A stretch of 64,000 nt of DNA, from contig NZ_FRFD01000011.1 of NCBI RefSeq assembly GCF_900143645.1, positions 240,168-304,167 of the forward strand, given 5' to 3'. Origin of the DNA: Anaerocolumna xylanovorans DSM 12503 (lineage in GTDB: Bacteria; Bacillota; Clostridia; Lachnospirales; Lachnospiraceae). The notes below the pieces were generated by a model, which was not told the DNA's origin, ran no database searches, and saw nothing but the letters and a program-made list of their open reading frames with translations. The translations under genes and the position numbers were made by a program. Positions 27,721 through 37,066 of this stretch are shown here, in pieces; position 1 is the first letter of the stretch, and each line of letters starts with the position of its first letter.

Positions 27721-28057
27721 TTTTATAACCATGCTCCTTTCTGATTTTACTACTATAAATTCAACTAAAATTCCATATTCAGAATTTCCCGTCTGTTTTA
27801 TTTCCATTTCCTCACACAACATATTAACTGTTTACTTGATAATAATAGCACAGTAAAATCATCATTTATACGAATTATTGTTAGGCAAATAAGATGATTT
27901 GTTGTATTATTTCACAGTATATCTTTTAATATAGATTACAAATATGTACATTTTAATCACAGTCAATACAACATCATTTTATTGAGGTTTTATCCCAACA
28001 CAACAAATAGACTATTCCAAACCACATCCTAACATATTTTCTACACTGTGCTTCTCA
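27721..28057. other. Upstream region of the carbohydrate operon
   Basis: AT-rich DNA that must hold the operon promoter. No consensus -35/-10 pair with good spacing was found by eye. The AraC-type regulator gene at 29641 is the nearest candidate controller. Confidence 0.35.
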
Positions 28058-28153
28058 TCAATGATGCCTAAAGTACTTATTTCCCTGTAAATAATCTGTC
28101 AGAAAGCGGATTCCGCACTCCAGGGTCATCATCTTAGCTCCCACCGGAAGCAG
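28058..28153 (-). pseudogene. 3' remnant of an APH-like/NahK-like kinase gene
   Basis: On the minus strand an open stretch encodes LLPVGAKMMTLECGIRFLTD, then YLQGNKYFRHH and a stop. This closely resembles the C-terminal region of N-acetylhexosamine 1-kinase-like phosphotransferases, where ECGxRFLTDYLxGDxYF is conserved. No upstream part is present, because the intact 28156 gene ends 2 bases away. It is therefore a decayed tail left by deletion or replacement. Confidence 0.65.
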
Positions 28154-28155
28154 CG

Positions 28156-29454
28156 TTATTTCTTCTTCACATAAGATGCCATCACTGCCTTAAATGTTTC
28201 GATGTCATTTTCCGAGATATAAGGACATTCTCCGATTTTATCAACATCCTCTTTTAGCACAAACATGCTTAATGAGTTAAAGCGGGCACCTGTTTTCATA
28301 TAATTTATGACTGCCTTTTGCAAGGAACTCGTATAGTTTACATAGGACAAATCAATCTTTCCATCACCAAATACTCTGTCAAGCAGCATATCATCATTAT
28401 TCTTTGTCGGGTATAAATAAAATTGCCTTTGCACTTTTACTATATTGCTTTTCTCGTAGTCCATAATCAGAGAAAGTCTGGAATCATAAAGCCAGCTCTC
28501 ACTCCAAAAGCCCTTTACAGGGATTTCACTAAAATAGGAGGAATAGAATTCCAGTGCCAGCTTCATAGAATTCCTTACTCGTTGCGGGGTATACCCCTCC
28601 CCTTCCGGAATATGAAATGCCAGCAAAATATCACCTTTTCTTAAAGCCAGCTCCCAATCAGCTTTTGGGAGTGTTACAGTGTTTTTCTCCAAGAAGCCCA
28701 TTGGATTTACCCGGTTAGCCTGTACCATGAAACTATCTTCTACCCACTTTGAGCGAGTTTTACCTTCTTCATCGTATATTTCATTCGTACCGTTTACCTG
28801 GCCATCGCGTCTGAATTCAATACTTCCCCTCTGTAGTGCCACTACACTGCCGTTATGACGGTTCCGGTATGCGCATATTTCATCCTCCAATTTACATGGT
28901 ATGAAGTAGAATCTATCCAGCAAAAAAATAGAGCAAGTATAAAAATTAATATCCCATTGAAAGTCACTGACAGTAATATCATCAGTTAAAATCCACTTCT
29001 CCAGCTGCCTTCTCAGTGGTGCATATGGTATATCTTCATAGTATTTCAAAGGGATTCCTCTTTGTTCAAGCATCTGCATGGAAGGCTTTATACACGCCAA
29101 TAATACCAGGAAAGGATAGTATTCCTGATAACTCTTCATGCACGTCGGTACCAGGCTGTTATAAAAATTATCTTCATAACGTTTTTTAGCTTGACACATA
29201 TCCCAGATTAAAAATTTCGTAAAATAGCATAAGATATTATCACTTTCGACTTCGTCCAAAGCATTTTCCATCTGCTCTGTTTTAGCAGCCGGCACCTCGA
29301 ATTCCTTTAAGACTTCCATCAGAAAGCTTCTTTCAATAATTTCTTTCTTTTGCGTATCGTCATATAAATCGAAATAATGCTCTATTCCATCCGGTAAGTT
29401 ATGAAAACCGCAATAGTACATGCATTCAGCATACTTATATTGCTTTTCTTTCAT
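28156..29454 (-). CDS. Acyltransferase-domain protein (NAT_N / GNAT_C-like), unknown substrate
   Basis: 432 residues, no signal peptide. The C-terminal part contains AFHIPEGEGYTPQRVRNSM and GFWSESWLYDSRLSLIMDY followed by SNIVKVQRQFYLYP, which fits the GNAT-like C-terminal domain of Firmicute acyltransferase-domain proteins. The N-terminal two-thirds resemble the matching helical domain. The function is unproven. It diverges from the AraC-type regulator gene, separated by about 185 bases. A kinase remnant lies immediately downstream. Confidence 0.65.
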   Translation of the reverse strand: MKEKQYKYAECMYYCGFHNLPDGIEHYFDLYDDTQKKEIIERSFLMEVLKEFEVPAAKTEQMENALDEVESDNILCYFTKFLIWDMCQAKKRYEDNFYNSLVPTCMKSYQEYYPFLVLLACIKPSMQMLEQRGIPLKYYEDIPYAPLRRQLEKWILTDDITVSDFQWDINFYTCSIFLLDRFYFIPCKLEDEICAYRNRHNGSVVALQRGSIEFRRDGQVNGTNEIYDEEGKTRSKWVEDSFMVQANRVNPMGFLEKNTVTLPKADWELALRKGDILLAFHIPEGEGYTPQRVRNSMKLALEFYSSYFSEIPVKGFWSESWLYDSRLSLIMDYEKSNIVKVQRQFYLYPTKNNDDMLLDRVFGDGKIDLSYVNYTSSLQKAVINYMKTGARFNSLSMFVLKEDVDKIGECPYISENDIETFKAVMASYVKKK

Positions 29455-29564
29455 TCTTTCACATCCTTTAGTGATTTAGATATACAACTATTATCATATC
29501 ATCTGCCACTTAGACCGTTAATACCCGTTTTGATACTTTTTCTTGTCATTTTGTGTGTATTCAA

Positions 29565-29594
29565 TTGTAATGTTCCAGTCGTCCATGCTATAAT
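29565..29594 (+). promoter_or_regulatory. Promoter of the AraC-type regulator gene
   Basis: TTGTAA, 18-base spacer, TATAAT (29589-29594), about 47 bases before the start codon. Confidence 0.6.
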
Positions 29595-29640
29595 ATAAGA
29601 ATACTGCATACGCAGATACTAACAAAGAAAGGTCTTGTCT

Positions 29641-30558
29641 ATGAAAGTCAAACATTGTAAGCTGTTATCTGATGACGGCAAAATAATTAGTCAATATGAT
29701 TCCTATTTAAAAGCAGTATACACGGATGACACCATGAAAGAATATCATTTTTATGACAATACCAATTCACCTGAACTCTATGTGTATTATTGCGGTATCT
29801 CTTCCTGTGCACCCGGCCATACCTGGGGGCCTGCCATACGGGAGCATTTCGTTATACACTATATTTTATCCGGTGAAGGCACCTTGAAAATGAGAGACAA
29901 GACATATACTTTGAAAGAAAATGAAGGCTTTTTATTAAGCCCCAACGATATATCCACCTATTCGGCAAGTCATGACAATCCCTGGGAATATGTTTGGGTC
30001 GGCTTTCATGGATTGAATGCTTATAATTACCTGCAGCTGGCAGAGTTATCCTCTGATAAGCCAACGTTCCAATTCACCAGAGGTGATCAGCTTAAGAACT
30101 GCTTGCTGGAAATGGTTAAGGTAAATAATGAATACACTCACAGCACCAATCTGCGCATTCAATCTTTACTCTATTCACTATTTGCGGAATTGGTGGAGAA
30201 CTCACTGCAGAATACTCCTGTAAGCCTGCATACTACCAAAAATCAATATATCAGAAAAGCAATTGACTATATTCAGACTAATTATATGGACCATATAACA
30301 GTAACTGACCTTGCTAATTATGTAGGTTTAGACCGTAGTTATTTCACTACTATTTTTAAGGAGTGCTTAAATATCCCTCCCCAGACCTATTTAACTCAAT
30401 TCAAGATAAATAAAGCATGTACCCTGCTAAAAGACGAGTCCTTTTCTATTTCAGAAATTGCCGTTATGTCAGGCTATAATGATCCGGTAGTCTTTCAGAA
30501 GGCTTTCAAAAACACAATCGGAATTTCACCTTCAAAATACAGAAGTAAAAATGCTTGA
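29641..30558 (+). CDS. AraC-family transcriptional regulator with cupin sensor domain
   Basis: 305 residues from ATG 29641 (GAAAGG 8 bases upstream; a TTG two codons earlier is possible). The N-terminal AraC-binding cupin (about 35-165) includes HFVIHYILSGEGTL and EGFLLSPNDISTY. The C-terminal pair of HTH motifs (about 205-303) has the signature SISEIAVMSGYNDPVVFQKAFKNTIGISPSKYR. Such proteins usually activate sugar-uptake or glycosidase genes in response to a sugar. Likely targets are the 19-28 kb locus or the 30-36 kb secreted-protein genes (inference from position). Confidence 0.92.
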   Translation: MKVKHCKLLSDDGKIISQYDSYLKAVYTDDTMKEYHFYDNTNSPELYVYYCGISSCAPGHTWGPAIREHFVIHYILSGEGTLKMRDKTYTLKENEGFLLSPNDISTYSASHDNPWEYVWVGFHGLNAYNYLQLAELSSDKPTFQFTRGDQLKNCLLEMVKVNNEYTHSTNLRIQSLLYSLFAELVENSLQNTPVSLHTTKNQYIRKAIDYIQTNYMDHITVTDLANYVGLDRSYFTTIFKECLNIPPQTYLTQFKINKACTLLKDESFSISEIAVMSGYNDPVVFQKAFKNTIGISPSKYRSKNA

Positions 30559-30559
30559 T

Positions 30560-30601
30560 AAAAGACCCCAAAGTCATCTGGATACTGACTTTGGGGTCTT
30601 T
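30560..30601. terminator. Bidirectional terminator between convergent genes
   Basis: Perfect stem AAAGACCCCAAAGTCA / TGACTTTGGGGTCTTT with a short loop, A-run before and T-run after. It ends both the AraC-type gene and the leftward secreted-protein operon. Confidence 0.9.
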
Positions 30602-30605
30602 CCCG

Positions 30606-32525
30606 TTATTTTAAGGTGTAGCTTGCAAGTGATCCGGAAACCGGAAGTCTGCTTACTGTACTCCAGCTGCTGTTTACATCCTTAAAACCGATACAAAAGG
30701 TATTGCTTAGATTGCTGATGGCAGACCTTGCAATCCTGGCTTCATAAACAGAAGAATTAGCAGAAACCATTACATTTGAAGTGCCAAGATCAGTCCAGCT
30801 CCAAGTATTGCTATTATCGGGGCAGCTGTATAACTTGCCCAATTCAATAAGGCAGTCACAGCCGGAATTGCTCCATGTCCCTTCCAAATAGCCGGTGGAA
30901 GAATTATTGTCACTGTTAATATATATCTGACTATTCGTTCCAAGATTGCTTCCCTGCACGCAAATATAAATATAATTCGAATCATTGGTCGCCTTAAGGC
31001 TGGTGGCTGATTGTCCCGAAGCAGTTGCAATGCCTGGAATATTACTCCAGTCAGATGAATTTCCATCTATTGTTATACTTCCCGGCGTCGGTGTCGGTGT
31101 CACTGTTCCTCCTACCGTAAAACTTCCCAGATCCAGCCATCCGTCTGTATTTTGCCCTGCATTGGCAAATCCAAGCTTATTTCCATTTGCCAGAGGATTT
31201 AAAACTTTGATACACATATTATAAGTACCGGCTGCTAATCCCGGGGAAGACACCGTGTATTCAAAGGTTTTTACAGAGCCGTCTGCCGGTATTGTATTCA
31301 GATCCCAAGTTGTCGTCCAGCTTTTTACCAGAGTTCCGTTTTGTTTTACACCGACCTGTACCGGCCACATGGTATGATCATAATAAAATGGCGCAATCCC
31401 GATATTTTTCATATTAATTCCTAGATAAAGCGGATCGGAGGTTGATAAATTATCATAATATGCCGTGGCAACCTGCAAATCATATCCCATCTGTTTTGCG
31501 GCTGCTTTTGCATTTGCTAAGGTATTTCCGGTATAGCTTTTTATCTGGTCGCATATCATCCAGGTCGGATGTGCTTCACTAAGGCATGCCGACCAGCTTT
31601 GATTTGTGGAACCTTGCCAGGTTGTACCGGAAAAGATAGTCCCTTGGTCCGAAGGATATATTTCACCGCCTACACAGTTTGTCATCCATTTGTTCTGCTG
31701 ATTCAAGTTGATTAACTTTTGAACGAAACTCCAGGTCTGCCCTCCGCTTGCAGCAGATAAAGTTGCATTTCCAAAGGAATCGTCATGATATCCAATGTTC
31801 GCGCTGGCATTCGGTACTCCCGGCTTTGGCTCTCTCACACAAAGCTGTGTTTTGTTAAAATAGGTATCAAAGGTTGTAAGAACCTCGGTATATACGGTGG
31901 TGGAAATGTTCCAGTTGGCTTTACCGTCGGAGGTGTCCTCGTCATAAGGCCAGTTATGCCATTCCCCCCAGAAACCTAAAAGTCCCAGTGTAATATAGCC
32001 GATGCGCGAATCCCCGTCATATTTGGTGCCGAAGGCTTTGATAAAGTTTTGCATCGAGGTTCTAAAGGTCTGATTTTCATAGTCAGGACAATAACCTGCA
32101 CCGCCCAGATTAGAAGGCTCATTATAGTAGCGCATGATAAGCCCGCCGTCAATCAGAAATTGAGGTACACCGGTGGATAATCCCGGATAGTCGTAATAGA
32201 ATCGAAATACAGCCTGATGGCCTCGACCCGCAATGGCATTAAGCCTGCTTTCCAGAACGGTCCAGTCAAAGGTGTTTATACCGGTCTGGACATCTCTCAC
32301 CGGAATATAAAACCACTCCAGGCTATGGGGGAATGTGGTTGTACTATAATCAAAAGGAAGGAACCCCCTCAGCGGATTGGTATCAAAAGAGGTACCTGTA
32401 CTGATGGTATGTGCGGTATGTCCTGCTGTGCTGGCTGAAACGACATTAGAAGAATAATTTATGAAGCAAATTCCTATTATCAGAGAAACCGTCAACGTAA
32501 AGGCTATTACCTTTTTCACACTCAT
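30606..32525 (-). CDS. Secreted DUF4874/DUF4832 protein with C-terminal binding-type domain
   Basis: 639 residues with a signal peptide (cleaved near SASTA, about 33). DUF4874-like N-terminal half (NPLRGFLPFD, FRFYYDYPG, GFWGEWHNWPYDED) and DUF4832 to about 475, including GIAPFYYDHTMWPVQVG. A Pro-Thr linker (PTPTPG) is followed by about 155 residues beginning SITIDGNSSDWSNIPGI, which resembles CBM9-like/DOMON-type surface domains. The barrel-like core with conserved Trp and Glu suggests a carbohydrate-active role, but the catalytic function of DUF4832 is unknown to me. Second gene of a tandem pair. Confidence 0.85.
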   Translation of the reverse strand: MSVKKVIAFTLTVSLIIGICFINYSSNVVSASTAGHTAHTISTGTSFDTNPLRGFLPFDYSTTTFPHSLEWFYIPVRDVQTGINTFDWTVLESRLNAIAGRGHQAVFRFYYDYPGLSTGVPQFLIDGGLIMRYYNEPSNLGGAGYCPDYENQTFRTSMQNFIKAFGTKYDGDSRIGYITLGLLGFWGEWHNWPYDEDTSDGKANWNISTTVYTEVLTTFDTYFNKTQLCVREPKPGVPNASANIGYHDDSFGNATLSAASGGQTWSFVQKLINLNQQNKWMTNCVGGEIYPSDQGTIFSGTTWQGSTNQSWSACLSEAHPTWMICDQIKSYTGNTLANAKAAAKQMGYDLQVATAYYDNLSTSDPLYLGINMKNIGIAPFYYDHTMWPVQVGVKQNGTLVKSWTTTWDLNTIPADGSVKTFEYTVSSPGLAAGTYNMCIKVLNPLANGNKLGFANAGQNTDGWLDLGSFTVGGTVTPTPTPGSITIDGNSSDWSNIPGIATASGQSATSLKATNDSNYIYICVQGSNLGTNSQIYINSDNNSSTGYLEGTWSNSGCDCLIELGKLYSCPDNSNTWSWTDLGTSNVMVSANSSVYEARIARSAISNLSNTFCIGFKDVNSSWSTVSRLPVSGSLASYTLK

Positions 32526-32536
32526 ACCTTTGCCTC

Positions 32537-33979
32537 CTATTTAATTTTTGCAGTTGCTTTTACCGCCTTAAAAGTACCTAAATCCAACCAGCCATCCGCA
32601 TTCTGTCCCTTATTTGCAAAGCCCAGGATATTACCGTTCTTCAAAGGATTTTTAACTTTGATACATATCGTATAGGTACCTGCCGCCAAACCGGGGTCAG
32701 AAACCGAATACTCGAATGTCTTTGCTTTTCCATCAGCTGCAATGGTATTCAGATCCCATTTTGTAGTCCAGCTCTTCACCAGCTTTCCGGACTTTTTCAC
32801 CCCTACCTGTACCGGCCACATAGTATGATCATAATAAAATGGCGCAATACCGATATTTTTAATGTCTATACCCAGATAGAGGGGATCAGCTGTAGAGATA
32901 GTATCAAAATAAGCCTTTGAAACCCGGAAATCATAGCCTAACTGCTTGGATGCTTTCAGGGCATTTTTTAGGGTATCTCCGCTATATTCCAGGATTTTAT
33001 GGCACATGAGCCAGGAAGGATGTGCCTGTGCAATGCATGCACTCCAGGTTTGTCCTTCTCCTCCCCTCCAGGGATCGCCGGAGAAAATCGTCGTCTGATC
33101 TGCCGGATAAATTTCACCTCCAACAGGATTTGTCATCCACTTATTCTGCTCCTTGGCATTTGTTAGCTTCTCCATAAAGCTCCAGCTCTGCCCTCCTGCA
33201 TCCACCGTCAGGGTTTCTCTGCAAAAGGAATCATCATGATAACCCACATCTGCTGTCGAATTCGGAACACCATCCTTGGGTTCCCTCATACATAAAAGAG
33301 TTTTATTAAATGCTTTGTCAAAGGCTGTTAATACCTCCGTGTAAACAGCTGTGGAAGGGGACCAGTTTTCTTTCGGCGGATTCCAGCCGTCATAAGGCCA
33401 TGTATGCCACTCTCCCCAAAAACCCAGTAAACCAATGGTAAGAAAACCGATTCTCGGATCACCATCATATTTTTCACCAAAGGCTTTTATGAAGTTTTGC
33501 ATCGAAAGCCTAAAATTCTGGTCTTCGTAATCGGGACTGTATCCTGAGCCTCCCAGGTTATCGGGCTCATCATATTGATTCATCTTCAAGCCGCCGTCAA
33601 TTAAAAATTGCGGCACACCGGTGTCTAATCCCGGATAGTCATAATAAAATCTGAAGGCCGCCTGATGGCCGCGGCCAGAAATAGCATCCAGATGTTTTTC
33701 CAGAGCAGTCCAATCAAAGGTTTTCATACCCGTTTGTACTTCTTTTACCGAAATGTAGAACCATTCCATGCTGTGCGGAAAGGAAGTATCGGTTCCATCC
33801 TCAAAAGGAAACAAGCCCTTAAGAGGATTCCCATCCTTTGATTGCGCTGCGGGAACACTATGAGACGTATGCCCGGCAGTCTTTGCCAATGCCGCTCCTA
33901 CCGGCGTAAGTATTCCTAAGAACAGTGAAACTGCTACCACAAAAGACAGCGCCTTACTCTTAAAACTGTTTTTTACCAT
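32537..33979 (-). CDS. Secreted DUF4874/DUF4832 protein, paralogue without the C-terminal domain
   Basis: 480 residues from ATG 33979 (GGAGGT 7 bases upstream). Signal peptide about 1-33. It aligns with the next gene over nearly its whole length, with the same GFWGEWHTWPYDG, PFYYDHTMWPVQVGVK and KTFEYSVSDPGLAAGTY blocks, and ends where the paralogue's linker begins. Separated from it by 11 bases, so one transcript from a tandem duplication. Confidence 0.87.
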   Translation of the reverse strand: MVKNSFKSKALSFVVAVSLFLGILTPVGAALAKTAGHTSHSVPAAQSKDGNPLKGLFPFEDGTDTSFPHSMEWFYISVKEVQTGMKTFDWTALEKHLDAISGRGHQAAFRFYYDYPGLDTGVPQFLIDGGLKMNQYDEPDNLGGSGYSPDYEDQNFRLSMQNFIKAFGEKYDGDPRIGFLTIGLLGFWGEWHTWPYDGWNPPKENWSPSTAVYTEVLTAFDKAFNKTLLCMREPKDGVPNSTADVGYHDDSFCRETLTVDAGGQSWSFMEKLTNAKEQNKWMTNPVGGEIYPADQTTIFSGDPWRGGEGQTWSACIAQAHPSWLMCHKILEYSGDTLKNALKASKQLGYDFRVSKAYFDTISTADPLYLGIDIKNIGIAPFYYDHTMWPVQVGVKKSGKLVKSWTTKWDLNTIAADGKAKTFEYSVSDPGLAAGTYTICIKVKNPLKNGNILGFANKGQNADGWLDLGTFKAVKATAKIK

Positions 33980-34012
33980 TACCCCAACCTCCAATATATA
34001 GTATTTATAAAG

Positions 34013-34041
34013 AAAGGAGCAGCCTGGCAGGCTGCTCCTTT
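34013..34041 (-). terminator. Terminator after the GH64 gene
   Basis: Stem AAAGGAGCAGCC / GGCTGCTCCTTT with a 5-base loop, between the glucanase gene and the DUF4832 pair. Sequence similar to the hairpin at 19013. Confidence 0.8.
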
Positions 34042-34133
34042 ACTTTCCGGCTTTAAGCATATTATAATCTTTTCCAAATTTTATAAAATGCTCCAATGTG
34101 GTATGTTTCTGTTCTTTTGTTTCATTTGATGAA

Positions 34134-35915
34134 TTACCAGCCCACTCTTATAATAAGTCCTTTGGGATTTCCCACCTCCAGGTACGCGGCCTGTCCGTTC
34201 ACATCATCATAGCAGAAGCCGTAAGCTAAACGGTCTATGCTGTGGTCATGCCAGAATTTTGCATAGTAGTTGGCAGGAGCTGCCTGATAATACTTGCTTA
34301 CATTATTCCAATCGGCAGTATTTCCATACACATGCCTGTTCAGTGCAGCGCAAACAGACGCATCACTGGCTCCTCCGATACCCAGTAAAATATCTCTAGT
34401 AGATATACCGGAATAGCTGGAGAAGTAGTTAGCATAAGTTCCACCGGTATTAAAAGGTCCGCTGATAGGGCAAACAATACGGTAGGGTGCCTGAAGCGTT
34501 GCCAGTGACTTAAACTCTGTGGGAACTTCGCTCTGGAACTTGGTGAATAACCCTGCCCGGGTTTCGGATTCCAGTTCACCCACTGTTCTGTCATAATTCC
34601 CAGCAATATTTACCAGTCTGTGTTGAACGGGGAAGCCAAACTGATCTACCCTGGTGGTATTCCCATGGTATCCGGCAGCATCTACCGTGAATTCAATAAA
34701 GTCAAAATATATATCTCTGTTAGGGTCTGTCGGATTGTTAATGTCCGGACCTGCGAAGCCATCATTATAAGTCTTGATATAGCAGGGTGAACCCACACTT
34801 AAAAACATTCTTCCTGAAGTTATCTTCGGTAAATTCACCCAGGAAGTTTCACTTACCTTATGATAGATATTGGCATAATTAATACCGTTTTTAGTCAGGT
34901 GTCCAGTCGCATCATTAAGACTTAATGAAATAGGTACTAGATTACCGGACAGGTCCAGATAACTCCACGCTCCGGTAGCCGGATTAATTCCAATAACTCC
35001 CCAGTAAATATTACTGTCTGCATAAGCGCCATTGGTTCCGTTCATAACCTTAACACTGACACCGCCATTTGACGGAGTAGGAATGGACGAAGCTGCTATG
35101 GAATAAATAGAGCCTTGATTAGTCCCGCCGGAGGTGGATGCAAGGGTAAAAGACCACTTCTGCGCATCGGTTCCATTATCTGTATACTGCTGTACCACAG
35201 CGCCGTCGGTAGTCTGAGAGCTGCGGACATCCATTGCCAGTCCGCTGACCTTGGAGATTACTTTGTAATAGCCCCCTCCAACATCCACGATACTCCATCT
35301 CTGTGCACTGGTCCCATTATCCGTCCACTGTTGTAATTGAACGCTGTTACTTAAAGAACTATTAGGCACATCCAGCACCAGACCACTATGCATGGCTGTT
35401 ATCTTATAGTAGCCATCCGATTGCTTTTCTACCTTAAACTGTTGATTGGTTGTATCATAATTCGTCCACTGCTCTAATTTGGCACCGGCTGCAGTAGATT
35501 TATCGGTAACGTCCAACACCTTTCCACTTACCTTACTGGTAATTTTATAAACGCTTCCGCTGTTTATCCCGCTCGCCTGTCCTGTGTATGTAAAAGTAGA
35601 AGTGTCATAGGCCGGGGTACCATTGTTATAGGTAAAGAAATATTCAATTACGGCATTTGCTGCGGAATCAACTGACTGTTCGTATCTTGCAGTTGCCGAA
35701 TTGTAGGTCATCCTTAGATTTTGCCGTGCACCGGAATTGACCTTGTAATGGACATCCACCCAGGTAGTACTTACGGTGGACTTAAACCATATGATGGCAT
35801 TATTTCCTGAAGCACTTACTCCCTGTGTGTAGTCCGCAGCTAAGACTTTAGCAGGAAGAAGCATTGACAGTATCAATAGTAAAACCATACTGCATTTTAG
35901 TAATTTCCTTCTCAT
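34134..35915 (-). CDS. Secreted beta-1,3-glucanase: CBM56, ricin-type lectin, GH64
   Basis: 593 residues. Signal peptide to about 27; a CBM56-like beta-1,3-glucan-binding domain (about 28-112, VDVHYKVNSGARQNLRM); a ricin B-type beta-trefoil (about 118-258) with three QxW-type repeats; then a GH64 catalytic domain (about 268-593). GH64 enzymes release laminaripentaose from beta-1,3-glucan. Glu408 (in FIEFT) and Asp424 (in TRVDQF) are 16 residues apart, the same spacing as the catalytic Glu/Asp of the characterised Streptomyces enzyme, and are the likely catalytic pair. Strong ribosome binding site (AAGGAGGG). It points to growth on fungal, yeast or algal glucan. Confidence 0.9.
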   Translation of the reverse strand: MRRKLLKCSMVLLLILSMLLPAKVLAADYTQGVSASGNNAIIWFKSTVSTTWVDVHYKVNSGARQNLRMTYNSATARYEQSVDSAANAVIEYFFTYNNGTPAYDTSTFTYTGQASGINSGSVYKITSKVSGKVLDVTDKSTAAGAKLEQWTNYDTTNQQFKVEKQSDGYYKITAMHSGLVLDVPNSSLSNSVQLQQWTDNGTSAQRWSIVDVGGGYYKVISKVSGLAMDVRSSQTTDGAVVQQYTDNGTDAQKWSFTLASTSGGTNQGSIYSIAASSIPTPSNGGVSVKVMNGTNGAYADSNIYWGVIGINPATGAWSYLDLSGNLVPISLSLNDATGHLTKNGINYANIYHKVSETSWVNLPKITSGRMFLSVGSPCYIKTYNDGFAGPDINNPTDPNRDIYFDFIEFTVDAAGYHGNTTRVDQFGFPVQHRLVNIAGNYDRTVGELESETRAGLFTKFQSEVPTEFKSLATLQAPYRIVCPISGPFNTGGTYANYFSSYSGISTRDILLGIGGASDASVCAALNRHVYGNTADWNNVSKYYQAAPANYYAKFWHDHSIDRLAYGFCYDDVNGQAAYLEVGNPKGLIIRVGW

Positions 35916-36250
35916 AACTATCCCTCCTTGTTAATTATTTTACTTCTAGCAACATTTACTGTACTGTTTTTTAGTCTTTGTTAAAATTTATTCTTTTACA
36001 CTCCTCCTCTCCCCTTCTTTTGTATAATTCCTACAAAGGACAACCCCTACAACTACACTTTCACCGTTTTTACATAATTTGTAAATAGTATATTCTTGTG
36101 ATTTTTTGTACATACTTGGCGTGTTTTAAAATCAAAAAAACTTCATGCCTTTTCCTCTCTACCGGCTCAACCAAAGAAGTTCTAAGTCAGGTATTTTAAG
36201 AAAAGTAATGAAGTTTATTATATTATTATATTGAATTAAGGCTCTTTCTT
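35916..36250. other. Intergenic region before the GH64 gene
   Basis: AT-rich DNA between the end of znuB and the start of the glucanase gene. It must contain the glucanase promoter and the znu terminator, but I see neither a convincing -35/-10 pair nor a strong hairpin. Confidence 0.4.
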
Positions 36251-37066
36251 TCAACCGGCGCGGCGAAGAGATTTTATGAGAGCTTTCAGAATAATAATTA
36301 TCAGGAAACATACCACTCCGGTCAGAACAATTGTACCGCCGGGTTTTAGTTTCCAATAATAGGAGAGAGTCAGTCCGGCAACTGTAAAGAATACGGCAAA
36401 TATAACAGAGCAGACAAGAGTCATCTTATAACTTCTTCCTATCTGCATACCGCAGGCCACCGGTATTACCAGCAAGGAAGATACTACTAAAGCTCCTACG
36501 GTTCTGGATGCAATGGATATGGTTAGCGCCGTTAACATGGTAAAGATAAAGTTCACCAGTCTTACCGGCACACCGGCAATCCTGGCTGCCCTTTCATCAA
36601 ATCCGATGTAGAAAAGCTCCTTATACAGCAGAAGAAAAGCTGTCAGGACACATACGCTTATGATTACTACCATTCGAAGCTCCATATTGCTTATGGCAAC
36701 TATACTTCCGAATAAAAAACTGTTGAAATTCCCGCTGCTTTTGGTAAAGCCGGAGAGTACACCGGCCAGGCCGATTCCAGTTGACATGATAATGGCAATA
36801 GCCATTTCTGAATATCTTGGTATCTTCCTTTGAATGAATTCTATACTTAGGGCGGCAGCAATACAGGTAGCGGTTGCCCCTAAGATCGGGTTGATTCCAA
36901 GCAGAATACCGATTGCAACTCCTGCAAGGGAGGTATGGGAAAGGGCATCACCTATCATGGATTTTCTCTGTAATACAATGGTCATACCGATACAGGGGGC
37001 TATAACTGCTAAGAATATTCCCACAAGAAATGCCCTTTGCATAAAAGGATACTGTAAGATACTCAT
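36251..37066 (-). CDS. znuB: Zinc/manganese ABC transporter permease (ZnuB-like)
   Basis: 271 residues, ABC-3 family permease with about seven to eight TMs and the conserved segments GDALSHTSLAGVAIG and GALVVSSLLVIPVACGMQIG. It overlaps the znuC-like stop by 4 bases. Zinc rather than manganese is inferred from the rpmG paralogue, COG0523 genes and Zur-like operators of the locus. Confidence 0.9.
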   Translation of the reverse strand: MSILQYPFMQRAFLVGIFLAVIAPCIGMTIVLQRKSMIGDALSHTSLAGVAIGILLGINPILGATATCIAAALSIEFIQRKIPRYSEMAIAIIMSTGIGLAGVLSGFTKSSGNFNSFLFGSIVAISNMELRMVVIISVCVLTAFLLLYKELFYIGFDERAARIAGVPVRLVNFIFTMLTALTISIASRTVGALVVSSLLVIPVACGMQIGRSYKMTLVCSVIFAVFFTVAGLTLSYYWKLKPGGTIVLTGVVCFLIIIILKALIKSLRRAG

